Source: an uncultured Clostridia bacterium (GTDB lineage: Bacteria > Bacillota > Clostridia > UBA1381). Taken from it: a stretch of 35,532 nt of DNA. How positions within the stretch are numbered: the first letter of the stretch is position 1; the number at the start of each line of letters is the position of its first letter. Position numbers and translations under genes: made by a program. Under the pieces are notes generated by a model. The model was given only the letters and a program-made list of their open reading frames with translations, was not told the DNA's origin and did no database searches. Shown one piece after another: positions 9,001-18,308 of the stretch. The DNA is taken from NCBI GenBank assembly GCA_910578235.1, contig CAJTPP010000013.1, forward strand, positions 1 through 35,532. Reading direction: 5' to 3'.

Positions 9001-11695
9001 ACAAATGCTCTGTTCTGTGTATTTGTATATGAAATCGCGGAATATATCTGACACTGATCTTAATGGCAGCGACCGATATAAGCTCCTTGTAAGGAAGTTT
9101 GACGCGCTGAATATAATTAAGCAGCCTCAGGGGGAGAATGACACTGTTACAAAGGGACAATTTGCAAAATATATAACCGGTTTTGTGAATGCCGGCAGTG
9201 TTGGTGATGAAATTCAATTTCTTTACAGCAACGGATATATTGATAAAAATAGTGATTTTACAGACAGCGCGCCTATAACGCTTGGTGAAGCGGCTGTTGT
9301 TATGTGCCGCATTATGGGTTATGATTTTTATGCGGTGCAAAAGGGTGTGACACCAGACTCATATCTAAGCACGGCAATAGAGTATGATATAATTTCTTTA
9401 TCAGATAAGGAGTGTGATGATATACTTAGTTTTATCGATTTGATGGAGATTTTTGACTCCGCTTCAAGAGCGTATGTGGTAACGAGCAGCTTGAACGGCG
9501 AAGGTGGGCAGTATAATATTACGGATATGACGGCGTTGTATTATTTTCATAAGATACTTGTCCTGGATGATATAGTTTATGCGGTCGGAACAAGAACTGT
9601 CGATGGAGGCGCTTCCGTTTCTGATAACGGTGTAAGAATAGGTGCGCGTAGTTTTGATTGCGGTATGCAGGAGGCATTTAAATATCTGGGATACAGAGTA
9701 TTTGCTTTTTATACCGAGAAGGATGAAAGGCTTCGATTTATTGAACCGCATAAGGCAAATAAAGTATTTACGGTTAAAGGGAGTATGATTTCTGATTTTG
9801 ATGGATCTGTATTGAAATATTATAAGGATGAAGCATCACTTTCTGAGAAAAAAGAAACGCTTTCTAAATCGGTTAACCGCCTTTACAATTATAATTATGT
9901 CACGGAATATGCTGCGGATGATGTTAAGGATATAGAGGAAATTATTTTTATCGATAATAATAATGACGGGATTTACGATACGGTTAATGTAATTAACGAA
10001 GCGATATACTGTATAAGTCAGATTACTTCGTATGAAACTACATTATATGATTATTACGATCAGACACCGGTTAAGCTTGCCGACAGAAAATCAGTAATTA
10101 TATATGACATTGACGAAAAGATTACTGTGCCAGGAAGTATAAAATCTTATGATGTTCTTTCGGTAATAGAGGATAAGCAAAAGGAAAACATTATAATTTA
10201 TATCGCCGGAGAAGAAGTAGACGGAATTGTTACAAGCGTAAGCAGCCAAAGCGAGAAAATGACTGTTAGTATTGACAATGTAAAATTTGAACTGACAGAT
10301 ATTCTTGCTACGCAAAATAATACAAAAGGTCTTTGTGCTCCGGGGAACAGAATAAGTGTGCTTCTTGACCGCCACGGAAGAATTGCATATTTAGAAGCAG
10401 ATATTAATGCTGTATCAGACCGTTTTGCATATCTTGTGAAGGCGATATCAGAGGAACCCGGGAGTAGACCGTTTCTGAGACTTTATACAACATTAGGTGA
10501 CATAGAAGATATTAATCTCGCAAAGAGAGCAACAATAAACAATACTAAAATAAAAGAAAATGATAATCTTGAAACTTTGTTTAAGAATACAAATATTGAT
10601 AATAATTCTGTAAATCAGCTTGTTCGTTATAAGCTAAACAGCAACGGAGAAATTCAATCGGTAAAAACGGCACAGTATATTGACTCAGATGAACTTTATA
10701 CAACGTCAAGCATATTCACACGGACAGCGGATCTTAATGACAGTTATTATAACGCGTTGTACAGAAATTTCCCGGGATATGCGAGACTGTCTGAAAACAC
10801 AATAATAATGAGTGTTCCTGAAAGTGAGGCGTTCATGTCAGAGCCTTCTCATTATGGAATAAGACAGTTTAAGGATATGAAGTCTGAAACTTTTAATAAG
10901 GTGGAATTATATAATTTATCTAAGGATATGGTGGCCGGATTTGCGGTTATAAAAAGTGATAACGGTGGTGGCAAGCAGCTTACCTATAGTTCTGCGGTTG
11001 TTGCCGTAAAAGAAATTTCGACAATCGCAATAGATGACGATATACGTTATGCTCTTACATTGCTTTATAACGGTTCCGAGCAGGAATTTATTACAGCGGA
11101 GGGCGTTGGTCTTGAAAGACAGTATAATGGAACAGACGGCTTGCCAGTAACATCGACGATTGATAAGGGTGATTTGATAAGAATTGCGACAAATGCAAAG
11201 GAAGAAATTACAGATTATCATAAGGTGTTTGATTTTGATAATGAGGATAATTCTGATGTGATTATTCGAGGCAATGAGTATAATGACGCGAAATCATATA
11301 CCGGTTCTTCAAAAACGATGATTAAATTTAACGGCATGGCGGAAAATCCGGATGAAGATGTTGTTTCGGGACGTATATGGCAGGGAAAAAATCCGTATTG
11401 GTTCACCGGTGTTCAGTATTCAACCGAATTTGGCATTGTAAAATCAATATCCGGTTCGTCTATGATTATACAAATATATCCGGGAACAAACGGTAGTAAT
11501 AACACTAAAAATGAGAGATATTTTAACCTCACAAATAAGAGGGTATATGTTCTTGAGGATGGTATTGATGGAGTTCGTCTTGGAAATCTTGACGATATAG
11601 TATCGGCGGAATGTGCCGGAGAGGCAAAAGCTTCAAGAATTATTATATCGAGACATAATGATGTACCGTCAATTGCGGCTATAGTAATAAGATGA
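6071..11695 (+). CDS. Giant SLH-containing surface protein
   Basis: A protein of about 1874 residues. Residues 1-27 are a signal peptide. A CBM-like beta domain ('GNALQITYPGHYI', 'RGEWEYITIPVSAF') lies at about 40-260. Beta-rich and helical segments follow to about 790, then three SLH repeats at about 807-865, 870-930 and 932-988 ('FTDVSDGHWAYSSINSLKKL', 'FSDVDMNDWYAPYVNTAADM'). SLH domains bind secondary cell-wall polymer, so the protein is probably wall-anchored. SLH repeats in mid-protein are unusual. Residues from about 1000 to the end are homologous to the whole mature part of the next gene's product, including a calcium-loop-like 'DNNNDGIYD' at 1295. ATG 6071 is preferred over in-frame GTG 6059, which sits inside the AAAGGTGGGAAGG RBS region. 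Likely role: glycan capture or scaffolding at the surface; no catalytic motif recognised. Confidence 0.85.
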   Translation: MLKKICSLICTVAIAFSSISSLGVVMAAEDTNSQIKYNYKLSMEGESEFRMVYGYNGGTISTKKSYVAGMYGNALQITYPGHYISDPAKRYNGFVMQFKDENIKLANESISMLDLMRDTQNISMWVHTPVTVDHSGKGAAANRTIEMNFEFATASGNVGYKKQFQLPNRGEWEYITIPVSAFTAAGAVTMDKGIQSDTYKSLSQLTIIFPYNTYFGAAPTEDTLENPWEEPFIIDEMLFDRSTDEMKAITPPSTGEEAYFENANILSVSVKGAVVKDFDKNASSNDIPVSASYTADDIRKNVTVEVEAPSVPKTNKQQELTGASYEIEAPASVPGKGRIIVTSGSRKAKKIYDVNFTALNGIQPDISGITSEGGNIKVPVNNESSGASVQACALAVVKNSSGECTGTSFAPQRNIEAGGTAIFDFSIGSSVGDDIEIYIFNNENDYKLLCAPVKIGGGLMSYTEPLGKISDDHITFTDGGETVNINGTVTNDGTVFVILKNDSGYIGAYTIDTENGILNKSIFTADRSYGKLYAVLSYGNTILRELYNAPQTEIDACIRDFVNLDADDTDNFKYFEKYKMTLNLNKYLPEKLDSSEIADAVKAAGKNISDINDIRTNIGSELIVKLINKINSAETLKEIYSIYNDIAGFDGNSSYFKKYITTDVILNKVFAQMSVFDYSSIVSVREAFNENCMLIAFNSINGYGEIEELISENRGILSKYLDYGELSNLQNNERAGFYKYVAQKGVKSLSTLNTLLSDYKRTIRHDTGKTNGIGSVSGNGSNGSNTSFVSGVTGQNVKPPPEAPKEDLTFTDVSDGHWAYSSINSLKKLGIVHGRDDGSFGIDDTVTREEFVKMLLGSFGKEPEDIDGSFSDVDMNDWYAPYVNTAADMGIVSGIGRGLFGVGEKITRQDMAVLIARYLEKEGCVLNSVAGTAFTDDKTIADYAKESVYALKNLELISGMTDGSFRPGDNATRAQSAQMLCSVYLYMKSRNISDTDLNGSDRYKLLVRKFDALNIIKQPQGENDTVTKGQFAKYITGFVNAGSVGDEIQFLYSNGYIDKNSDFTDSAPITLGEAAVVMCRIMGYDFYAVQKGVTPDSYLSTAIEYDIISLSDKECDDILSFIDLMEIFDSASRAYVVTSSLNGEGGQYNITDMTALYYFHKILVLDDIVYAVGTRTVDGGASVSDNGVRIGARSFDCGMQEAFKYLGYRVFAFYTEKDERLRFIEPHKANKVFTVKGSMISDFDGSVLKYYKDEASLSEKKETLSKSVNRLYNYNYVTEYAADDVKDIEEIIFIDNNNDGIYDTVNVINEAIYCISQITSYETTLYDYYDQTPVKLADRKSVIIYDIDEKITVPGSIKSYDVLSVIEDKQKENIIIYIAGEEVDGIVTSVSSQSEKMTVSIDNVKFELTDILATQNNTKGLCAPGNRISVLLDRHGRIAYLEADINAVSDRFAYLVKAISEEPGSRPFLRLYTTLGDIEDINLAKRATINNTKIKENDNLETLFKNTNIDNNSVNQLVRYKLNSNGEIQSVKTAQYIDSDELYTTSSIFTRTADLNDSYYNALYRNFPGYARLSENTIIMSVPESEAFMSEPSHYGIRQFKDMKSETFNKVELYNLSKDMVAGFAVIKSDNGGGKQLTYSSAVVAVKEISTIAIDDDIRYALTLLYNGSEQEFITAEGVGLERQYNGTDGLPVTSTIDKGDLIRIATNAKEEITDYHKVFDFDNEDNSDVIIRGNEYNDAKSYTGSSKTMIKFNGMAENPDEDVVSGRIWQGKNPYWFTGVQYSTEFGIVKSISGSSMIIQIYPGTNGSNNTKNERYFNLTNKRVYVLEDGIDGVRLGNLDDIVSAECAGEAKASRIIISRHNDVPSIAAIVIR

Positions 11696-11711
11696 AGGAG
11701 TGGAAAGTGAT

Positions 11712-14700
11712 ATGAAAAATTTAAAGAAAATAATTGCGATTATGCTTTCTATTGTTATGCTTTTTATATCATCGGCGCTGGCGGCTGAGAATTTTGATGA
11801 TGACGGTAACAGGGACAATGAGAATGGTCTTAGCGATGAGGAACAGAATGTTTTGATTAATGATTCTCATCCTATGCATGATCTGGATAATCCGGATGAT
11901 GTATATACTGAAGATATTGATTACGATGAATATATCCGGGGCAGAAATGAGTATAATGAAATCGTTAAAAAGCTTACTGCTTGTGATATGTGGGTTCCGA
12001 TTGATAGTGGCACATATCTGGAGAACATTAAAGCGGGAGATTTTTTTCTATCCGTATGCCGGTATATAAATATGAACTCATTCTATGACGATAATGCGGA
12101 CAGGGAAATAATGTGGAAAAAGTCATATGATACTCTTCGCAGTCTGAATTATATTGATTTTAATATAAAAACTGATGAGAATATTACATATAATAAAGCG
12201 GCGCGAATTATTGTCAATGTGTTGGGATACAGGGATTTGGCTCAAATGTACGGCGGAACGGACAGCGATTATATTCGTGTTGTCAGCGACTATAATTTAA
12301 TTAGTCATTTGCCGGATAATCTTTCATCAGAAATGACGAGAGCGGAAGCTGCCTTATTAATTGAAGACACACTTGAGGCTGACGCGCGTGTATTTTACGG
12401 AAATAATGATTACAGGTATATAAATGCGCTTGAATACTATAAAAACAGCTTTAAAATAACAGGCATTGTAGAGGCTGTATCTGATTGTTCTGTAATGAAT
12501 GGAAATACAATTGAAGATGGCATAAGAATAGGGAATTATACGCTGGTGAGCGATCGTAAAGATCTTTATGACTATCTTGCATGCAAAACGGAAGCATATT
12601 ACCGTGAAGAAAAAAACGGAGACCGCACTTTACTGTATATATCTTATCATAATAAGAACTCAATGATAACTATTGAAGGAGACGATATTGAAAGCCTTAA
12701 AAAGAACACAATAGTTTATAATGAAAGTGAAAGTGTAAAAAAGAAAAAATTAACACTGAATTCAGAGGCAATAGAAATTTTTGACCGCTTTTCTCCTAAA
12801 GATATAGATAGTGCGGATTTTGAGAATTGTGACTATATCAAATTAATTGATAATGATAATGACGGCAAATATGATGTTGTGTTTGTATACAAATATGATA
12901 TTATGCTTGTAGAACGTATTGTCCAATCACAGAATATGATTTACGGCTTGTATAATGATAATGAAAAGGGAGAACTGAAAGTTGATTTTAACAGCGGAGA
13001 TGTTGAGCTGACTGACCGTATGGGTAATCCTGTTGATTCATATTATATAACAAAGGATTCGGTTTTATCTGTCGCGGCTGATGCTGAAAGCGGCAGGCAG
13101 AAAATTATTGTCAGCAATCTTATGTATACCGGCGTAGTAAAAAGTGTTATAGGTGATAAGGAGGTCAAGTTTGAAGACAGAAGCTATATGTATTCCGTAA
13201 ATGCCGATTACTATAAGAATACCAAGGCTATGAGTGTAGGTAATAAATATACTGTATATCTTGATTACCGCGGCAGAATAGCCGGATATGATTTGTTAAA
13301 GACAGATGAGATGCAGTATGGGTTTCTGATAAAAGCATGGCTGGATACTGACACAGGCAGTCAGAGAGTGGGCGTTAAACTTTTACCGTATACGGGAGAC
13401 ATGGCTGAATTTTATCTGGCAAAGAAAACAAAGATCGACGGGAATAATTGCAAAAGCGCGGTAAGTATGCTTGAAGCGTTACGAGATGCGTCCTTATATC
13501 AGGAATCTACACTTATCTCCATTGATTCATCATATGAGGCAATGAATATGAACGAAAGTAATTTAATATATGCCAGAGTTCCTGTTATGTATAAACTAAA
13601 TACTGACGGTGAGGTGAAATATATAGATACGCCAAATCATGGCGCAAGCGAGAATACAGAGCAAAATGACATATTCCATGATAATACAATGACAATGTAT
13701 AATGATTTTTCAAAAAGAACTTCAGCTGTAAAACCCGGAGGAATGTATTTGAGGAATACGCTTGCATTTAATAGTGACAACGGAAACAATGTGGCTTTAA
13801 ATTCAAAAACAAAAGTATTTGTTGTACCGGTATCGAACAATGTTTCAGATATAAATGATGACAAACAGTATCTTAAGACTAATCTTACGTATTTTGATGA
13901 CTGGAATTATTATCCTAAGGAAGGCGCTCAGTATATTGTCGGAAATCGTCTTGAAGCTTATAATGTAGATGAAACCCGAACTGCCGGAGTATTGGTTTAT
14001 TATACAAGCGATGCGGTTCCTGAGATTGACAAGAAGGTTCCGCTTACAGTTGTAGATGAAGTGATACAGACTATTGACGAGAACGATAATGTTGTAAGGC
14101 GTTTAATAGGCTGGCAGGGTAATGCAAGGATATATGTGGATTTTGCGGAGGATGTTTATTTTACCCGTTATTTTAACGGACCGAATGGCTCTCAGATTGT
14201 TTCAAGAGTAAGACACGGGGATATTATTCGTTTTGTTACTAATAATGAGGGCAAACTTATAGATTATATTAAGGTGTTCTCGTTGAGTGACGAGGATGAT
14301 CCTGATTATGTTAAGGCTGGTAATGAGGAGGGTACAAATGTTGATCCGTTGACGCTTAACAGAACACTGCTTGCGGTGTCTGACGGGAAATATGAAAAAA
14401 ATGGTCATAATTCTCCGCACATATATACAGCTCTCGGTAATTATAATTATGGCGCTACATACAGACTGGTTTATGGTACGCTTCTTTATAAAAATGGAAC
14501 AAATCTTGTTATTAAGACAAAGGTTGATACGGCTCTCGGACAGATAGACAGGATTGAAATTGCGGATTTTTCAGGATATAATGTGCTGATGATAGACGAG
14601 GAGACAGATGAAATATATGTACCGACTGAGGATGAATTACTTGCGGAACATGGAGCGGGTAAGGCTGCGTCAAAAGTAATTCTTCATACAGAAGGAGGAA

Positions 14701-14738
14701 AGCAGAGACAGTTGATTATTATAAAAAGGGCTGAATAA
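11712..14738 (+). CDS. Surface protein paralogous to the C-terminal half of its upstream neighbour
   Basis: A protein of about 1008 residues. Residues 1-25 are a signal peptide ('ISSALA-AEN'), followed by an acidic stretch. A degenerate SLH-like region ('TRAEAALLIEDTLEADARVF') lies around 50-220. The rest matches the neighbour's C-terminal 870 residues. The landmarks 'DNDNDGKYD' (380) and 'LDYRGRIAGYD' (518) are 138 residues apart, exactly as in the neighbour (1295 and 1433). Both proteins end in a basic 'AS-(K/R)-(V/I)-I' strand plus hydrophobic tail. ATG 11712 is used because GTG 11700 overlaps the RBS AAGGAG (11695-11700). No enzyme motif is seen. The pair probably arose by duplication and may form a surface complex; this is inference. 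Confidence 0.82.
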   Translation: MKNLKKIIAIMLSIVMLFISSALAAENFDDDGNRDNENGLSDEEQNVLINDSHPMHDLDNPDDVYTEDIDYDEYIRGRNEYNEIVKKLTACDMWVPIDSGTYLENIKAGDFFLSVCRYINMNSFYDDNADREIMWKKSYDTLRSLNYIDFNIKTDENITYNKAARIIVNVLGYRDLAQMYGGTDSDYIRVVSDYNLISHLPDNLSSEMTRAEAALLIEDTLEADARVFYGNNDYRYINALEYYKNSFKITGIVEAVSDCSVMNGNTIEDGIRIGNYTLVSDRKDLYDYLACKTEAYYREEKNGDRTLLYISYHNKNSMITIEGDDIESLKKNTIVYNESESVKKKKLTLNSEAIEIFDRFSPKDIDSADFENCDYIKLIDNDNDGKYDVVFVYKYDIMLVERIVQSQNMIYGLYNDNEKGELKVDFNSGDVELTDRMGNPVDSYYITKDSVLSVAADAESGRQKIIVSNLMYTGVVKSVIGDKEVKFEDRSYMYSVNADYYKNTKAMSVGNKYTVYLDYRGRIAGYDLLKTDEMQYGFLIKAWLDTDTGSQRVGVKLLPYTGDMAEFYLAKKTKIDGNNCKSAVSMLEALRDASLYQESTLISIDSSYEAMNMNESNLIYARVPVMYKLNTDGEVKYIDTPNHGASENTEQNDIFHDNTMTMYNDFSKRTSAVKPGGMYLRNTLAFNSDNGNNVALNSKTKVFVVPVSNNVSDINDDKQYLKTNLTYFDDWNYYPKEGAQYIVGNRLEAYNVDETRTAGVLVYYTSDAVPEIDKKVPLTVVDEVIQTIDENDNVVRRLIGWQGNARIYVDFAEDVYFTRYFNGPNGSQIVSRVRHGDIIRFVTNNEGKLIDYIKVFSLSDEDDPDYVKAGNEEGTNVDPLTLNRTLLAVSDGKYEKNGHNSPHIYTALGNYNYGATYRLVYGTLLYKNGTNLVIKTKVDTALGQIDRIEIADFSGYNVLMIDEETDEIYVPTEDELLAEHGAGKAASKVILHTEGGKQRQLIIIKRAE

Positions 14739-14749
14739 AAGCCCTTTTT
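14723..14749 (+). terminator. Intrinsic terminator inside operon 1
   Basis: AAAAAGGGCT (14723-14732) pairs perfectly with AGCCCTTTTT (14740-14749) around a 7-base loop containing the stop codon of the surface-protein gene. The next RBS starts 10 bases later and no promoter is seen between, so it is probably a partial terminator that lowers expression of the downstream cytoplasmic enzymes. Confidence 0.85.
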
Positions 14750-14774
14750 ATCTGGGATAAGGGAGTGAATGGAT

Positions 14775-15878
14775 ATGAACATAAATAAAGATATTGCATA
14801 TGCTGAGAGCATTGTGAGAAAAAGTCTGGATTACTTTTATGATTGTTTTCCCACGGAGCAAAGTGAAAATCTTTTTTTTGGAAAATTTGATAATGTTTCA
14901 TGGACAACGGGCTTTTATGAAGGAATATTATGGCTTATGTATGAATTAACAGGAGACAAGTCATTTTATAATTCAGCTAAGCATCATAGCCAAATGTTCC
15001 ATAAGCGTTTGGAGAATAAAATTGAACTGGAACATCATGACATGGGTTTTTTGTTTACGCTTTCAAGCGTTGCGGATTATAGGATAACTGGTGACGAACA
15101 GGCAAAACAAGATGGTATTGAGGCTGCGGAATGGCTTTTAAAGCGTTATCAGCCAAAAGGGAAATTTATTCAGGCATGGGGCGCGATGGATGATGCCGGG
15201 AGCTATCGGTTTATTGTTGACTGTATGCTGAATATCCCTCTTCTTTTCTGGGCGAGCGAAGTGACTGGTGACAGTAAATATCATGATGCCGCGTTTAATC
15301 ATATGAAAACCTCGGCTGAAAATATAATACGTGAAAATGCTTCATCATATCACACTTTTTTCCTTGATCCGGTGACAAACGAACCGCTGCGCGGTGAAAC
15401 ACATCAGGGCTATTCTGACGAGAGCAGCTGGGCAAGGGGACAGGCATGGGCGGTATATGGTTTTGCATTGTGTTTCCGTTATACGGAAGATAAATCAATG
15501 CTGCCGTTATTTAAGAGAGTAACACAGTATTTTATAGATCATCTTCCGGATGATTATATTCCTTACTGGGATTTGATTTTTACTGACGGCAGCGGCGAGC
15601 CTCGGGACACATCGGCGGCAGCAATTGCGGTATGCGGCATACTTGAAATGGAAAAATATCATCATAATCAGGTTTTTCTTGATGCGGCAGAGAAAATGAT
15701 GACTTCGCTTTCAGAGAAGTATACAACGCGGAATTATCCCGAGAGTAATGGAATATTAAAGGATGGTATGTATAGCAGAAAGCACGGACATGAGCCTGAA
15801 TGTACAAGTTGGGGGGATTATTTCTATCTTGAGGCGCTTATGCGCATGAAAAATCCTGATTGGAAAATATATTGGTAA
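14775..15878 (+). CDS. GH88 unsaturated glucuronyl hydrolase
   Basis: A 367-residue cytoplasmic (alpha/alpha)6-barrel enzyme without a signal peptide. Family landmarks are present: Asp89 in 'HHDMGF', Asp149 in 'VDCMLNIPLL', and 'HQGYSDESSWARGQAWAVYG'. The two Asp residues fall at nearly the same numbers as the catalytic pair D88/D149 of the Bacillus sp. GL1 enzyme. GH88 removes the 4,5-unsaturated uronic acid that a polysaccharide lyase leaves at the non-reducing end, by hydrating the double bond. ATG 14775 lies 9 bases after AAGGGAG (14759-14765); ATG 14769 is in frame but only 3 bases away. The gene follows a terminator by 25 bases and starts the cytoplasmic half of operon 1. It implies that a lyase-generated glucuronate-containing oligosaccharide is imported. 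Confidence 0.92.
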   Translation: MNINKDIAYAESIVRKSLDYFYDCFPTEQSENLFFGKFDNVSWTTGFYEGILWLMYELTGDKSFYNSAKHHSQMFHKRLENKIELEHHDMGFLFTLSSVADYRITGDEQAKQDGIEAAEWLLKRYQPKGKFIQAWGAMDDAGSYRFIVDCMLNIPLLFWASEVTGDSKYHDAAFNHMKTSAENIIRENASSYHTFFLDPVTNEPLRGETHQGYSDESSWARGQAWAVYGFALCFRYTEDKSMLPLFKRVTQYFIDHLPDDYIPYWDLIFTDGSGEPRDTSAAAIAVCGILEMEKYHHNQVFLDAAEKMMTSLSEKYTTRNYPESNGILKDGMYSRKHGHEPECTSWGDYFYLEALMRMKNPDWKIYW

Positions 15879-15890
15879 AGGAGTATATAT

Positions 15891-18308
15891 ATGAGATATG
15901 GTTATTTTGATGACGCGAATAAAGAATATGTAATAAGTACACCGAGAACGCCGCTTCCGTGGATAAACTATCTTGGAACAAATGGATTTTTCTCGTTGAT
16001 TTCAAACACGTCGGGAGGATACTGCTTCTATAAGGATGCGAAACACAGGAGAATACTTCGATATCGCTATAACAATGTGCCAGCTGATAATGGCGGAAGA
16101 TACTTTTACATAAACGATGGCGGTGACTGCTGGACACATTCATATATGCCTATGAAGAAAGAACTTGACAGTTATGAATGCCGTCATGGTATGGGATATA
16201 CAAAAATATGCGGCGAAAGAAACGGTATAGAAGTGATGCAGACATCGTTTGTTCCTGTAAATGATAACTGTGAAATTCACAGAATTGTTTTGACAAATAA
16301 AACAGATCATATAAAAAGCATAAAACTATTCTCATTTGTAGAGTTCTGTCTGTGGAATGCGCAGGATGACATGCTAAACTATCAGCGTAATCTTAATACG
16401 GGTGAGGTGGAGATTAAGGACAGTACAATTTATCATAAAACAGAATACAGGGAGAGAAGAAATCATTATTCATTTTATTCTGTTAATACAGAAATAAATG
16501 GTTTTGACACAGATCGTGATACTTTTCTCGGATCATTTAACGGTTTTGATAATCCTGATAGTGTAATAAGAGGAAGCAGTGGAAATTCGGTTGCTTCAGG
16601 ATGGTATCCGATTGCGTCACATCAGATTGATGTGACTCTTAATTCGAACGAATCCCGTGAATATATATTTGTTTTAGGATATATTGAGAATGAGCGGAAT
16701 AAAAAGTTTGACAGTCTTAATGTAATAAATAAATCAAAAGCGGAAGCTATGCAGGCTCGTTACAATACATCCGAGAAGTGCGATGCTGAGCTGGCAAAGC
16801 TTAAAGAATATTGGGATAATCTTTTGTCTGTATTCATTCTTGAATCAGACGACGAAAAACTTAACAGAATGGTAAATATTTGGAATCCGTATCAATGTAT
16901 GGTAACATTTAATATGTCAAGAAGCGCCTCTTACTATGAAAGCGGTATTGGCAGAGGTATGGGATTTAGAGATTCTAATCAGGACTTGTTAGGTTTTGTA
17001 CATCAAATACCTGAACGCGCAAGAGAAAGAATTATTGACATTGCTTCAACTCAGTTTGAGGACGGCAGCGCATATCATCAGTATCAGCCACTCACTAAGC
17101 AGGGCAATAATGAAATAGGCGGTGGGTTTAATGATGATCCGCTATGGTTGATTTTGGGTACTATTGCCTATATTAAGGAAACAGGCGATACGGCAATTTT
17201 GTATGAGCAAGTCCCGTTCGACTGTAATAAAAATAACACATCAACGCTTCTTGAGCATTTGAACCGTTCTTTTGAACATGTTGTAAAAAATCTTGGTCCG
17301 CATAATCTGCCGCTTATTGGCCGCGCAGACTGGAATGACTGCTTAAATCTTAACTGCTTTTCAGAAACACCGGATGAATCATTTCAGACTTATGGAGATC
17401 CTGACGGTAAGATAGCTGAATCAGTTCTGATTGCGGGAATGTTTGTATATATAGGCAAAGAGTTTGCGAGACTTTATACAATGCTGGATGATAAAGAAAT
17501 GGCAGAATATATTTCACAGGAAGTCGGCAAAATGACCGATACTATTTTAAAGTATGGCTATGACGGCGAGTGGTTTATAAGAGCATATGATGCGTATGGA
17601 AATAAAATCGGCTCGGACGAGTGTGAAGAGGGTAAAATTTTTATTGAATCAAATGGTTTTTGTGTAATGGCGGGAATAGGCATAGATGACGGCAAAGCGC
17701 AAAAGGCTTTGGACAGTGTTCAGAAATATCTTGAATGTGATTATGGCATTGTTTTGAATTATCCGCCTTATTCGACCTATCATACAGAGCTTGGTGAAAT
17801 TTCATCATATCCGCCCGGTTATAAGGAGAATGCGGGAATATTCTGTCACAATAATCCGTGGATTATAATAGGTGAAACCGTAATGGGAAATGGCGAAAGA
17901 GCTTTTGATCTTTATAAGAAGATAGCCCCGGCTTATCTTGAGGATATAAGTGAAATTCACAAAACTGAGCCGTATGTTTACTCGCAAATGATTGCAGGCC
18001 GTGACGCCGTAAGAGTTGGGGAGGCTAAAAATTCGTGGCTTACAGGCACGGCCGCATGGAATTATTACACTGTATCACAGTACATTTTGGGCATAAGACC
18101 CGATTTTGGCGGACTGATCATTGAACCGTGTATTTCAAAGGATATATCGGAGTTTAAGGTTACAAGAAAATTCAGAGGAACAACATATAATATTTACGTT
18201 AGGAATACGGGAACAGGCGTGATGAATATAACAGCGGATAACGGAACAATAGAAGGTCATACTGTTTTATCGACCGCTGAGGTTTGTAATGTAGAGGTGA
18301 CGATATGA
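15891..18308 (+). CDS. GH94 cellobiose phosphorylase
   Basis: An 805-residue protein, the usual length of cellobiose phosphorylases, with no signal peptide. Closely conserved segments include 'RYRYNNVPADNGGRY', 'GIGRGMGFRDSNQDLLGF', 'GGGFNDDPLWL', 'LIGRADWNDCLNLNCF' (general acid Asp in the ADWND motif, residues 480-483) and 'WLTGTAAWNYY' near the phosphate site. It splits cellobiose with phosphate into glucose 1-phosphate and glucose, saving one ATP. Other GH94 activities (cellodextrin, laminaribiose, chitobiose) are less likely given these motifs. RBS AAAGGAG precedes ATG 15891 and the gene starts 12 bases after GH88. It strongly suggests that the processed substrate ends as cellobiose, hence a beta-1,4-glucan backbone. 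Confidence 0.93.
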   Translation: MRYGYFDDANKEYVISTPRTPLPWINYLGTNGFFSLISNTSGGYCFYKDAKHRRILRYRYNNVPADNGGRYFYINDGGDCWTHSYMPMKKELDSYECRHGMGYTKICGERNGIEVMQTSFVPVNDNCEIHRIVLTNKTDHIKSIKLFSFVEFCLWNAQDDMLNYQRNLNTGEVEIKDSTIYHKTEYRERRNHYSFYSVNTEINGFDTDRDTFLGSFNGFDNPDSVIRGSSGNSVASGWYPIASHQIDVTLNSNESREYIFVLGYIENERNKKFDSLNVINKSKAEAMQARYNTSEKCDAELAKLKEYWDNLLSVFILESDDEKLNRMVNIWNPYQCMVTFNMSRSASYYESGIGRGMGFRDSNQDLLGFVHQIPERARERIIDIASTQFEDGSAYHQYQPLTKQGNNEIGGGFNDDPLWLILGTIAYIKETGDTAILYEQVPFDCNKNNTSTLLEHLNRSFEHVVKNLGPHNLPLIGRADWNDCLNLNCFSETPDESFQTYGDPDGKIAESVLIAGMFVYIGKEFARLYTMLDDKEMAEYISQEVGKMTDTILKYGYDGEWFIRAYDAYGNKIGSDECEEGKIFIESNGFCVMAGIGIDDGKAQKALDSVQKYLECDYGIVLNYPPYSTYHTELGEISSYPPGYKENAGIFCHNNPWIIIGETVMGNGERAFDLYKKIAPAYLEDISEIHKTEPYVYSQMIAGRDAVRVGEAKNSWLTGTAAWNYYTVSQYILGIRPDFGGLIIEPCISKDISEFKVTRKFRGTTYNIYVRNTGTGVMNITADNGTIEGHTVLSTAEVCNVEVTI

